Shown in pieces: positions 1-8,359 of a DNA stretch of 64,000 nt (position 1 is the first letter of the stretch; every line of letters begins with the position of its first letter). The notes beneath the pieces were generated by a model. The model ran no database searches. It worked only from the letters and a program-made list of their open reading frames with translations, and had not been told where the DNA came from. The stretch is from Sporomusa termitida (lineage in GTDB: Bacteria > Bacillota > Negativicutes > Sporomusales > Sporomusaceae). The DNA is taken from the NCBI RefSeq assembly GCF_007641255.1, contig NZ_CP036259.1, positions 186,001 to 250,000 of the forward strand, given 5' to 3'. Both the position numbers and the translations under genes were made by a program.

Positions 1-281
1 TAATGAACAACCGGTGAAACCGGTCATCCTCATGGATTTCTGGGCTTTTGTCGGTAGTAAAGAAACCCCTTATATTCTTCCCAGATTAACGGGCTGGGAA
101 TACTGTGACAGATCAAATCGCAAAGATACAACCGCTCCATAAACGGTGATGGGCCCAGAAAGCCGCGCAAGCCCGCTGCCTAGCACGGGGTGCCGGTAAA
201 AGAACCATGCGCCTCTGCAGCCTCGTAGAAACGCAGGGACAGGGAGAGTGTTTTAGCTTTAAGCATATTGCTGGAACAGAA
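1..281. other. Unassigned intergenic sequence at window edge
   Basis: No convincing reading frame is visible on either strand. The segment has several short GC-rich stems, for example a 5-bp stem around positions 10-22, and a 'cagggacaggga' motif near 233-244. That motif resembles the 'cagggggacaggga' sequence just upstream of the REP-associated transposase at 1.6 kb. It may be the remnant of a gene or RNA continuing from beyond the window, but nothing here identifies one. Confidence 0.3.
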
Positions 282-321
282 AGGAGATAGTTGTAGTATG
301 GTCAAACTACAACTATCTCCT
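282..321. repeat. Perfect 15-bp hairpin
   Basis: Positions 282-296 and 307-321 are perfect inverted repeats (arm AGGAGATAGTTGTAG) around a 10-nt loop. No T-run follows on the plus strand and only a weak one on the minus strand, so it is not a clear terminator. It may be the end of a small mobile or REP-like element. Confidence 0.6.
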
Positions 322-333
322 ATTAAAATTAAA

Positions 334-374
334 AAGTCCCTTCCGGCTTAAAACAAAAACCGGAAGGGGACTTG
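334..374 (-). terminator. Intrinsic terminator of the M48 protease gene
   Basis: Arms AAGTCCCTTCCGG (334-346) and CCGGAAGGGGACTT (360-373) pair with a single bulge. Read on the minus strand, the stem is followed by TTTTTAATTTT. It lies about 45 nt past the stop of the protease gene, as expected for its terminator. Confidence 0.8.
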
Positions 375-417
375 CGCCGTTAAGCGCAGCTCATATTTTT
401 TCTCAGCCGGCGGCCTT

Positions 418-1461
418 TTAGCGTTTGGGCGCCCATTCCTTCAGCTTGCTTATGAACTCATTGGTCAGTTGGTTCAGCGTCAGGCCGCGGGCGGCTGCGT
501 CCTCGGGGCTGAGGGTGGTGATTTTTTGGTCTTTGTAATAGATGACAGCCCCGGCAGCGGTGTGGGTAACAGTAAAACGGCTGCTGCTAAACCCTGGATC
601 GGCTGCTGCCAGGTACAGGGCGCCGGCTGTAAAGTAAGCACGGTAAAGCGGCTTATACCCATTGAGGCTGACAGTGAAGGCCGGCAGCCGCCAGCCATTA
701 TCGACCACTTCGGCTTTTTTGCCGTCTGTAATCACCTCGGGGGTAATCTTAGCATCCTTCATATACTTTTGGACCAGCTTTACGCGGGCTCCCGGTTCGG
801 GATGGCTGGAGAACAGCCCGTAGGAGCCTTTGTTGGGCAGATCATCGAGTTTTTGCAGGGTGAGCAGCATGCTGTAGGGGTTATAACCGGCCAGATGAGT
901 TTGCTTAAAGCCCTGCTGGTCGGCTTCCCGTTCGTCTTTACGGCTGTACCCGGCCATAATGGCATTTTGCGCAAGGTTTTGCAATAGCGGTCCGCGGTCA
1001 CCGAAGGCAGCCCCGAATAACACACTGACAGCCAGGGATTTTTCAATTTGTTTCACACTGTGGCGTCTGACAATATGTCCGATTTCATGGCCAATGACCC
1101 CGGCCAGCTCCTCATCGGACGGCATATAATCTACTAGACCTTTAAATATGTAAACAAAGCCTCCCGGCGCCGCCAGTGCGTTCACGTCTTTGGAGTTAAG
1201 CACTTTAAAGGAATATGTTAAGTCTTTACGTTCCGATACGGCCACCAGTCTGGTGCCAATCCGGGCTATCCGTGCCTGCAGGGCGGCATCATCAACCAGC
1301 CCGTGCTTTTTTTCCAGTTGCTCGGCAACCTTCGCGCCGATCGATATCTCCTGATTTGTGCTGATGATCGCGGCCGCCGCCAGCGGCAAGCCGTATATAT
1401 TGATCATAATGACAAAACAGATCAGGAGGCCTGTGATCCGGCGGAGATAAAGCGTCATCAC
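418..1461 (-). CDS. M48 family metalloprotease (exported)
   Basis: 347 aa. A hydrophobic stretch at residues 9-31 looks like a signal peptide or membrane anchor, so the catalytic domain should face outside the inner membrane. The zinc motif HEIGH is at about 125-129, and the third ligand is probably Glu177 in the downstream ExxAD motif; both are hallmarks of M48 peptidases (BepA/YcaL/Oma1-like, without HtpX's multiple membrane spans). In diderms such proteins usually degrade or chaperone misfolded envelope proteins; that role is inferred here. The gene stands alone and ends at a clear terminator. The C-terminal ~100 residues are unassigned. Confidence 0.88.
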   Translation of the reverse strand: MMTLYLRRITGLLICFVIMINIYGLPLAAAAIISTNQEISIGAKVAEQLEKKHGLVDDAALQARIARIGTRLVAVSERKDLTYSFKVLNSKDVNALAAPGGFVYIFKGLVDYMPSDEELAGVIGHEIGHIVRRHSVKQIEKSLAVSVLFGAAFGDRGPLLQNLAQNAIMAGYSRKDEREADQQGFKQTHLAGYNPYSMLLTLQKLDDLPNKGSYGLFSSHPEPGARVKLVQKYMKDAKITPEVITDGKKAEVVDNGWRLPAFTVSLNGYKPLYRAYFTAGALYLAAADPGFSSSRFTVTHTAAGAVIYYKDQKITTLSPEDAAARGLTLNQLTNEFISKLKEWAPKR

Positions 1462-1560
1462 CAGTCCCCCCAGTTATCTAACATATTTGGGTTTTAATAG
1501 GTAGTTCGACCTAATTGTTATAAAATCCTGTTTTTAAATTCTGGAAGGTACAAAAGATTC

Positions 1561-1606
1561 CCCCCTGACAGCGAAAAAAACAGGGGGACAGGGAATTGTT
1601 TTGGTT
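1561..1606. repeat. REP-like hairpin beside the transposase gene
   Basis: CCCCCTG and CAGGGGG arms flank an A-rich loop, followed by 'gacaggga', about 40 bp upstream of the RAYT start. RAYT transposases typically sit next to the REP palindromes they act on, so this is a plausible cognate element. A shorter match occurs near position 233. Confidence 0.5.
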
Positions 1607-1643
1607 AACCGGCCATGGTATAATTTGGCCAGAGGTGAGGGTT

Positions 1644-2405
1644 ATGGCCAGAAAGCCGAGAGAAAAAAGCAGCAGCGGCATCTATCATATCTTACTGCGG
1701 GGGATTAACCGGCAGAGTATTTTTGAAGAGGACGAAGACCGGCTGAAATTCCTTGAATCGCTCGTAAAATGCAAGGAAATCAGCCAATGCCGGATTTTTG
1801 CCTACTGTCTGATGGATAATCATATCCATATTCTGCTGCAGACCGGCCGGGAGCCTCTGGGGCGGATGGTCCAGCGGCTGAGTTCCAGCTACGTGATCTG
1901 GTATAACGGCCGGCATGACCGGTGCGGCCACTTATTTCAGGAGCGGTTTAAGAGTGAGCCTGTAGACACCGACAGCTATTTCCTGACGGTTTTGCGATAT
2001 ATCCACCAGAACCCGGTCCAGGCCAAAATTGTCGGCGATGCGGCTGCTTATCGCTGGAGTAGTTATCATGAATATACCGGCGACAAGCAGTTTGTGGACC
2101 GGGAATATGCCCTAGCTATGTTCGCAGACACGACCGCCGCGGCGATTGCGCGCTTTGTGCGGTTTTCGAACACCGCCAACAGCGACAGCTGCCTTGAACT
2201 TCCTGCCAGCAAAATCAGCGTGAGTGATGATGATTTCCGCAATATGATCAGGCAGCAATTTGGCATTGAGCCTATCCAGGTCGCCCGGCAAACCAGAGAA
2301 CAACAGGATGCGATCCTGCGGGCGTTGAAAGCGGTGGAAGGCGCAAAAATCCGTCAGCTGGCCCGCATTACAGGCCTGGCGGCCACACGGGTCTGGAAAG
2401 CCTGA
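1644..2405 (+). CDS. REP-associated tyrosine transposase (RAYT, Y1/HUH family)
   Basis: 253 aa from ATG 1644, which has GAGGTGAGG 4 nt upstream; a longer in-frame start at 1596 lacks a good ribosome site. The N-terminal ~150 residues are a TnpA/Y1 domain: the 'GIYHILLRG' start, the HUH-type motif NHIHIL after YCLMD, and the catalytic-region 'YIHQNPV'. The C-terminus ('QLARITGLAATRVWKA') looks like the helix-turn-helix tail common in this family. Such proteins are single-copy, domesticated relatives of IS200/IS605 transposases that nick REP hairpins. The reading frame is intact. Confidence 0.9.
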   Translation: MARKPREKSSSGIYHILLRGINRQSIFEEDEDRLKFLESLVKCKEISQCRIFAYCLMDNHIHILLQTGREPLGRMVQRLSSSYVIWYNGRHDRCGHLFQERFKSEPVDTDSYFLTVLRYIHQNPVQAKIVGDAAAYRWSSYHEYTGDKQFVDREYALAMFADTTAAAIARFVRFSNTANSDSCLELPASKISVSDDDFRNMIRQQFGIEPIQVARQTREQQDAILRALKAVEGAKIRQLARITGLAATRVWKA

Positions 2406-2424
2406 GTCAGGCCTTGGACGGCAC

Positions 2425-3414
2425 CTATTTTTTTAAGCCGCTGCCTGTTAGGGGGACGACGATTTTTAGGTCCTTATCATGCCCTGTTGCGAAGTACTGA
2501 AGCATACCGGCGACAGTTACGCCGGCCGTAGGCTCCACATAGATCCCCATTGCGCCCAGCCTGGCCTGGGCTGCCAGCACCTGCTCATCGCCAACGGCAA
2601 TAAAATCGCCGTTGCTGGCCTTCACGGCCGCAATCATTTCGTGCAAACGCCGGGGTTCCCGGATGGCAATGCCCTCGGCCACCGTCGGCGCGAAGTCTTC
2701 GGCCGGATGGCCATGGAAACGGCTCACAACCGGAGCGCAGTTCCGGCTTTGCACGGCGATAATCCGGGGCAGCCTGCCCAGCTCCCTGAAGCCGATATAG
2801 GCGCCGAGCAGCATGGTGCCGTTGCCGGCCGGCACAAAAATATAATCAGGGACGCCGATCTGCTCCCAAATTTCGTAAGCCAGGGATTTCGTTCCCTCGA
2901 AAAACAGCGGATTATATACATGGGAGGCGTAGTAAGCGGTTTGGGCGGCTTGTAAAATCGCCCGGGCCGTATCGTCACGCGTTCCCGGCACTTTGACAAT
3001 GTTGGCCTTATAGGCCGCGGCCTGTTTAATTTTACCGGCCGAGGTGTCGGCCGGCAGGTAAATGCTGCATTTGATGCCGGCGGCGGCACAGTAGCCGGCG
3101 ATAGCGGCCCCGGCATTGCCGGAAGAGTCCTCCACCACCTCCCGGATACCGAGTTCCTGGAGTTTGTTAATCAGTGTGAACGCGCCGCGGTCCTTAAAAG
3201 AGCCGGTTGGCTGCAGATAATCCAGTTTCAGGTACACTTCCGTATGCAGCAGTTTTCTTCTCAGGACAGGGGTGGGCATTTCCCCCAGGGACACGCGGGT
3301 CCTGACCGTTTCCCCCGGCGCTTTCATCAGGTTAAAGAGGCCGCCGCACCGGCACTGGTAATCCAGGCCGGCCAGCGGATACTGCTGACCGCAGTCCGCA
3401 CAGTAAAAGTTCAT
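2425..3414 (-). CDS. thrC: Threonine synthase-like PLP enzyme
   Basis: 329 aa, fold-type II PLP enzyme. The N-terminus carries a zinc-ribbon-like set of cysteines (C5, C8, C21, C23), as in many threonine synthases. The PLP lysine is in GSFKD (K74), followed by the phosphate-binding SGNAG and a later GNGT motif. Threonine synthase converts O-phosphohomoserine to threonine. At 329 aa it is slightly short for ThrC (~350), and no hom or thrB is nearby, so a related PLP lyase is possible. The start has GGAG 9-12 nt upstream. A LysR gene precedes it on the same strand. Confidence 0.8.
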   Translation of the reverse strand: MNFYCADCGQQYPLAGLDYQCRCGGLFNLMKAPGETVRTRVSLGEMPTPVLRRKLLHTEVYLKLDYLQPTGSFKDRGAFTLINKLQELGIREVVEDSSGNAGAAIAGYCAAAGIKCSIYLPADTSAGKIKQAAAYKANIVKVPGTRDDTARAILQAAQTAYYASHVYNPLFFEGTKSLAYEIWEQIGVPDYIFVPAGNGTMLLGAYIGFRELGRLPRIIAVQSRNCAPVVSRFHGHPAEDFAPTVAEGIAIREPRRLHEMIAAVKASNGDFIAVGDEQVLAAQARLGAMGIYVEPTAGVTVAGMLQYFATGHDKDLKIVVPLTGSGLKK

Positions 3415-3579
3415 TCAGCATGCTCCTTTGCTATATTGATCAGGTACGATAGGTATCGTGCTTTTTTATTGCCTTTTACGGGCAACGGGGTCTCAGCCTG
3501 GTTGGTTTGCGTAATTGCTATAGCGTTACGCTTAGGGTTGAATATCCCCGGCGGCATTAGTGTCAGACTGCTAAGCAGT

Positions 3580-4473
3580 TTACCGCTTGTCCGGGTTTGC
3601 CGGAAACGAACTGAGCACAAAATCGCGGAATTGCAGGGTGGCCGGGGCGGCATAGCGGCCCTTAATCCAGGCTAAGCCGATTGTCCGGTAGCAGGGCGGG
3701 GAAGAGATCGGCAAAAAGGCCAGCCGGCTGTTGCTGAGCCCAGGCAGGCGGGGAATAACAGCCACGCCAAGTCCGGCTTCCACCAGGCCGGCGACAGTGG
3801 GAATCTCCTCCCCCTCAAAGGTGATATCAGGCGTCAGCCGTGCTTCCCGGAACAGCTGGTCTGTTAAAATCCGCAGGCTGAAATTGCTTTTCAGGGTGAT
3901 AATGGGTTCGGGGGCGATTGCGGCCAGGGCAATGCTTTTTCGCCCGGCCAGCCGGTGGTCGGCAGGCACAACAACAAATAATTCTTCCGTATATAACGGG
4001 GTCCATTCCATATCCTCCCTGCTGCCCGGCGGCGTGGACAGGCACAGATCAATATCGCCGGCCTCCAATTGCTCCAGCAATAGGTAGGAAGGATTCTGAT
4101 AGAGCCTGAACCGGATATTGGGGTGTACAGCGCGAAACCGGCCCAGGAGGTCAGGCACAATATGGGCCCCCTGGGAATGTAGAAAGGCCAGGGAAACGGT
4201 TCCCTGATCAGGATGGATAATGCTTTCGATTTCCCGTTTGGCTGCGCGGATTTCCTGCATGGCCTGGCTAATGTGTTGTAAAAAAATTTTGCCAAACTGG
4301 TTTAACCTGATATTTTTGCCCCGCCGCTCGAATAAAGGCACTCCCAGTTCAGCTTCCAGCCTGGCAATAGAGCGGCTTAATGCCGGCTGGGAGATGGAAA
4401 GCTGCCCGGCTGCCCGCGTGAAGTGCTGCAATTGAGCAACAGTCAGAAAGTATTCCAGTTGATGCCACTCCAT
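3580..4473 (-). CDS. LysR family transcriptional regulator
   Basis: 297 aa, the usual LTTR length. Residues 1-60 form the winged HTH (HQLEYFLTVAQLQHFTRAAG then SQPALSRSIARLE); residues ~90-295 form the periplasmic-binding-like effector domain. It is divergent from the MFS gene at 4679, with a 205-bp shared intergenic region containing a strong inverted repeat. By LTTR habit it should repress itself and control that transporter. The effector is unknown. Confidence 0.92.
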   Translation of the reverse strand: MEWHQLEYFLTVAQLQHFTRAAGQLSISQPALSRSIARLEAELGVPLFERRGKNIRLNQFGKIFLQHISQAMQEIRAAKREIESIIHPDQGTVSLAFLHSQGAHIVPDLLGRFRAVHPNIRFRLYQNPSYLLLEQLEAGDIDLCLSTPPGSREDMEWTPLYTEELFVVVPADHRLAGRKSIALAAIAPEPIITLKSNFSLRILTDQLFREARLTPDITFEGEEIPTVAGLVEAGLGVAVIPRLPGLSNSRLAFLPISSPPCYRTIGLAWIKGRYAAPATLQFRDFVLSSFPANPDKR

Positions 4474-4578
4474 GGATGTTAAACCACCTTTGTCAACAGG
4501 CTATTGGTTATATATGGATTATCATAACCCGGTTCCCTGACAGCGTCAACTAACTGACGGCAAAATTTTATGATCTGA

Positions 4579-4608
4579 AATGCATCGATTTTATTAAAAT
4601 GATGCATT
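4579..4608. promoter_or_regulatory. Candidate LysR operator dyad
   Basis: AATGCATC (4579-4586) and GATGCATT (4601-4608) are perfect 8-bp inverted arms separated by 14 AT-rich bases, lying 70-100 bp upstream of the MFS start and about 105 bp upstream of the divergent LysR start. Size and placement fit an LTTR recognition site; the assignment is inferred. Confidence 0.6.
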
Positions 4609-4678
4609 GGACAGATGGCAATAGGGCGGTTATTATAAGAGAAGAAGTTCAGTTATTGTTGGGGGAGAGGAATATACT

Positions 4679-5893
4679 ATGCAGTCTATTCAAGATAAAA
4701 ATCAAATTCCTTGGCCGACCATTTCCGCCCTTTTTTTAGGCAGCTTTGTGACTTTTGCCTGCCTTTACAGTACGCAGCCGCTCATTCCGCTGTTTTCCGA
4801 GCAGTTTCAGGTCAGCCCGGCGGCCGCCAGTCTGTCTGTTTCGCTGGCAACCGGCTTTATGGCGGTTTTTATGCTGATTGCCTCCTGGCTTTCTGATGCC
4901 AGAGGACGCAAGGTGATCATGGGCGGCTCCCTGCTGGCCACCGCGGTGCTGCAGGTCTTTATCGGCTTTAGTCCCAATTTTACCTGGCTGCTGGTACTGC
5001 GGGCCGTACAGGGAATCATGGTGGCCGGTTTTCCGGCCATCGCCATGGCTTATATTGCGGAAGAGTTTGATCCTGCCATCAGCGGCCTGGTCATGGGCAT
5101 TTATATTAGCGGCAATTCTGTCGGCGGGTTGACCGGCAGGATGGTCGTCGGGGCTGTGACCGATTTTTTTTCCTGGCAGAGTGCAATGCTGAGCCTGGGC
5201 TTTATCTGTTTGGCCGCCGGGCTGTGGTTTTGGTTTACACTGCCGGATTCGCATAATTTTTCGCCCCGGCCCCGAGCGGTGCTGACAATCCTCAGGGTAA
5301 TGGGGAACACGATCAGAAAGCCGCCGTTGCTGCTGCTTAATCTGATTGGTTTTCTGGTAATGGGCAGCTTTGTTACGGTCTATAATTATATTGGCTACCC
5401 GTTGATGGCGCCGCCTTACAACTTAAGTCATACGGTTGTGGGCCTGATTTTTGTCATTTATCTGGTCGGTACCTTTAGCTCAACCTGGCTGGGGCGTCTG
5501 GCCATTACCTGCGGCAGGGCCAGGGTCTTGCTGCTGGCTATTGGCATTATGGCAACAGGCGGCCTGATTTCGTCAGGCACTGGTCTGGCTTTGAAAATTG
5601 GCGGGGTGGCGGTGTTCACGTTTGGTTTTTTCGGCTGCTATTCTGTGGTCAGCAGCTGGGTAGGGCAGTGTGCCGGCAACGATAAGGCCGCCGCTTCCTC
5701 CTTGTATTTGCTTTTCCACTATACAGGGGCCAGTGTGATTGGCGCCTGGGGCGGGCAGTTCCTGGGCGAGTATGGCTGGAACGGCATTGTGGCCCTGACG
5801 GTCGCGGCTTTGCTGCTGGCTTTGTTGCTGTTGGCTGTATTATTCTTATATACCAGGAAAAAGGAGGCTGCCGTTTATCCTCAATTAAGATAG
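4679..5893 (+). CDS. MFS transporter (YnfM/AraJ-like efflux carrier)
   Basis: 404 aa with about 12 hydrophobic segments. The loop after TM2 carries the MFS A-motif-like 'SDARGRK', and the overall pattern resembles the YnfM/Bcr-type drug and metabolite exporters. Cytoplasmic N-terminus. Ribosome site GGGGGAGAGG lies about 10 nt before ATG 4679. The divergent LysR gene and the dyad between them suggest effector-inducible export. Substrate unknown. Confidence 0.85.
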   Translation: MQSIQDKNQIPWPTISALFLGSFVTFACLYSTQPLIPLFSEQFQVSPAAASLSVSLATGFMAVFMLIASWLSDARGRKVIMGGSLLATAVLQVFIGFSPNFTWLLVLRAVQGIMVAGFPAIAMAYIAEEFDPAISGLVMGIYISGNSVGGLTGRMVVGAVTDFFSWQSAMLSLGFICLAAGLWFWFTLPDSHNFSPRPRAVLTILRVMGNTIRKPPLLLLNLIGFLVMGSFVTVYNYIGYPLMAPPYNLSHTVVGLIFVIYLVGTFSSTWLGRLAITCGRARVLLLAIGIMATGGLISSGTGLALKIGGVAVFTFGFFGCYSVVSSWVGQCAGNDKAAASSLYLLFHYTGASVIGAWGGQFLGEYGWNGIVALTVAALLLALLLLAVLFLYTRKKEAAVYPQLR

Positions 5894-5916
5894 GGTGAAA
5901 TTTTTTCAACAATCAA

Positions 5917-5946
5917 TTGACAATGATTATCAATTTCATGTATTAT
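5917..5946 (+). promoter_or_regulatory. Promoter with Fur box (TonB receptor operon)
   Basis: TTGACA (5917-5922), an 18-bp spacer and TATTAT (5941-5946) form a good sigma-70 promoter. The spacer holds 'tgacaatgattatcaattt', close to the Fur consensus GATAATGATAATCATTATC, so Fe-Fur would block RNA polymerase. Transcription would start near 5953, immediately before the conserved leader element. Confidence 0.8.
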
Positions 5947-5960
5947 TTAATTAAGGACAT

Positions 5961-6016
5961 AGAGGGCCGGGAGCTCCTTCACTAACTTAGCGTAGAGAGG
6001 GGGCTTTTTTGTTTTG
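5961..6016 (+). promoter_or_regulatory. Leader element copy A: GRGCC/GAGCTCC attenuator
   Basis: AGAGGGCC, a 2-nt gap and GAGCTCC start at 5961. AGCTCCTTC (5972-5980) can pair with GAGGGGGCT just before TTTTTT, a 9-bp intrinsic terminator with two G-T pairs. GGGC (5964-5967) can instead pair with GCTC (5973-5976), which would block the terminator stem. The same architecture recurs in three places at 56.5-57.1 kb. It lies about 150 nt upstream of the TonB receptor start, so it should act as a transcription attenuator. Confidence 0.6.
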
Positions 6017-6164
6017 TAAAAAAATGGCTATGATAAATGAGTTTGCTGGTCCAGGGTCACTGATGCCGGCTAAACTAAAGCGGCAGCGTGAATTGTTTAA
6101 AGCCGGAACGGTCGTGTAACCGAAGCATGATAATTAAAAGGGTAGACCATACAGGAGGTATATT

Positions 6165-8288
6165 ATGAAAAGAAAGATGGTAGTTCTTGCGGCAGCCATC
6201 ATGATGGGGATTTGCGGACCGGTGTCGCCGGCTTCTGCAGAAGAAACAACGATTGAACTGCAGGATTTATATGTGAATCCGGATTACGTGGAGATTGAGC
6301 GTTTAAGAGATACTAAACAAATTATTGTCATCAAAAAGGAAGAGATCCGGGAAAAAGGCTATAAGGGGGTCTCCGATGTTTTAAAAGATATCCCGAGCAT
6401 CTCCGTAGGGGCAACGGGTTTGGGCGACATTGATATTCGCGGGCAGGGATCGGACCAGTCGGTAAGAAATATCCAGGTTTTGCTGGATGGAGCGCCGATC
6501 ACAACCTTTGTCAGTCATCCGTTAAGCACAAATTATGACGTTGTTCCGATTGAGCAGATTGAAAAAATTGAAATCATTCTCGGCGGCGGTTCGGTTCTTT
6601 ACGGCTCGGGCGCTGCCGGCGGAATTATCAATATCACGACGAATCTGCGCAGTATGAATAAACAGAACAAGACAATTTCGTCAGAATGGAATACAGATGG
6701 CTATCGCCTCAATTTCAATTACGGTGAGAAAATCAATGATAAACTGACGACAGAAATCGGCTATTTCAAGCAGGACAGGGATTTATATTTTAAAGATACG
6801 TATAAGGACAGCGAGTATTTTTCCGCCGGCGTTCAGTATGACGCCGGCGAGGGTCAGCGAATAACGTTTCGGATGAGCCATCTGGCGGAAGAAGGTCAGT
6901 ATATTGCCAATATCCAGCCCTACAAAGTGGCGCAGGCGGGAAGAGGCTATGTGCCTGATTATGAAACCTATACCATTGGTTTGGATGCGGACGGACACAA
7001 AATAACGGCAACAAGGAGGCCCTATTTATTTGCCGACAGGTCAATGGATTCATACAACCTTGGCTATCAAAAGAATTTAAGCAGAACGTGGAAATTCAGC
7101 AGCGATCTTTTTTACAATACCGGCGATTTCATGAACAGCAAGTATGAAGATAAAAGAATGGATCATGAAACCAAAGGGGCAAGACTTAAATTTGACCATG
7201 CCTATAGCGAAAAAGGCAACCTGCTGTTTGGGCTGGATATTTACGAACAAACGGCAGAGATTGGCTATAACGACTATAAGCTTGTCAGTTCGGCCCAGAA
7301 GACTTATCGGGCAGTTCCTTTATCTTTTAATTATAATAAAAAAACGAATGCAGCTTATCTGTTACATAATGCAACCAGGGGAAAATACACGTTCACGCAG
7401 GGGCTGCGGCGAGAGAAAATAGACTGGAATTTTGATAAAGTTGGCAATAACATTGACGGGGCAGGAACCTCCGAGCGTTGGAATACGGCTAAAGAGCTGT
7501 CGCTGGCTTACCATTACAATGATACGGGCCGGGTTTATGCCCGGTATGAAAGAGGCTATACCACGCCGGACGGAATCCAGATTACGGACGAAGTAAGGGT
7601 TAATGGCAGCAAAAAATACGTTGGCACCGCGGCCAAAGATGAAATTTTTGATCTCTATGAAATTGGCTTGCGGGATAAGCTTGGCATATCCACTGTTAAT
7701 CTGACTCTGTTCCATTCCAATACGGACAACCAAATGAATCGTCTATACCTTTTTGATGCCAACGGGTCGCTGACGATGCAGACGCTTAATATGCTGCAAA
7801 CCAAGCGTAAAGGCCTGGAACTTTCCCTGCGCCAAAGCTTTGGCAAGCTGGCTGTGCAGGAAGGCTATGCTTATTTGCATGGACAAAGCGATTACACCAG
7901 CTTCGGCCGCAATTTCCTGGAAGAAAATAACGGGAGTATTATTGACTGGACTAAAAGTGGACTTAAAAAGGTTCCCCGGCATAAAGGCATATTGAAAGCC
8001 GATTATGCGTTTGACGATAAGTTGGCGGTAGGGCTTAAATATACCTATTTCGGGAAATACAACAATTTTCTTAAGGATGCCGACAAAGCGGACGGCGGAG
8101 TTATGCAGGCCCATTCGCTGGTTGATCTGGATATGAAATATAAGGTTAGCGAAGATACGGAAGTATATGGCGGCGTAACAAATCTTACCAACCGCAGGTA
8201 CTATGAATATGCGGGTGATTCTTTTGGCACGATTGTTCCAGGCTCTGAGCGTACTTATTATCTCGGCCTGAAATATGCTTTTAATTAG
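6165..8288 (+). CDS. TonB-dependent outer-membrane receptor
   Basis: 707 aa. Signal peptide about 1-26 (cleavage after SPASA), then a plug domain to about residue 165 ('VSDVLKDIPSISV', 'VLLDGAPITT', 'LGGGSVLYGSGAAGGIINI'), then a 22-strand barrel rich in aromatic residues ending in 'YYLGLKYAFN'. Such receptors import iron chelates, haem or cobalamin using TonB energy. The Fur-box promoter and leader copy A point to iron or haem. A tonB gene follows. The start has AGGAGG 7 nt upstream. The ligand cannot be told from sequence. Confidence 0.93.
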   Translation: MKRKMVVLAAAIMMGICGPVSPASAEETTIELQDLYVNPDYVEIERLRDTKQIIVIKKEEIREKGYKGVSDVLKDIPSISVGATGLGDIDIRGQGSDQSVRNIQVLLDGAPITTFVSHPLSTNYDVVPIEQIEKIEIILGGGSVLYGSGAAGGIINITTNLRSMNKQNKTISSEWNTDGYRLNFNYGEKINDKLTTEIGYFKQDRDLYFKDTYKDSEYFSAGVQYDAGEGQRITFRMSHLAEEGQYIANIQPYKVAQAGRGYVPDYETYTIGLDADGHKITATRRPYLFADRSMDSYNLGYQKNLSRTWKFSSDLFYNTGDFMNSKYEDKRMDHETKGARLKFDHAYSEKGNLLFGLDIYEQTAEIGYNDYKLVSSAQKTYRAVPLSFNYNKKTNAAYLLHNATRGKYTFTQGLRREKIDWNFDKVGNNIDGAGTSERWNTAKELSLAYHYNDTGRVYARYERGYTTPDGIQITDEVRVNGSKKYVGTAAKDEIFDLYEIGLRDKLGISTVNLTLFHSNTDNQMNRLYLFDANGSLTMQTLNMLQTKRKGLELSLRQSFGKLAVQEGYAYLHGQSDYTSFGRNFLEENNGSIIDWTKSGLKKVPRHKGILKADYAFDDKLAVGLKYTYFGKYNNFLKDADKADGGVMQAHSLVDLDMKYKVSEDTEVYGGVTNLTNRRYYEYAGDSFGTIVPGSERTYYLGLKYAFN

Positions 8289-8359
8289 GCAAACAGGAGT
8301 AAGATAGGCACGGGATAATTAAATTTCGATTGTTACTGATAGTAAGTAGGTGGTATGTT

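Noticed and set aside
2479-2955. Long plus-strand open frames opposite threonine synthase and other genes
   Set aside because: They are antisense shadows of GC-rich genes with no ribosome sites or recognisable domains.
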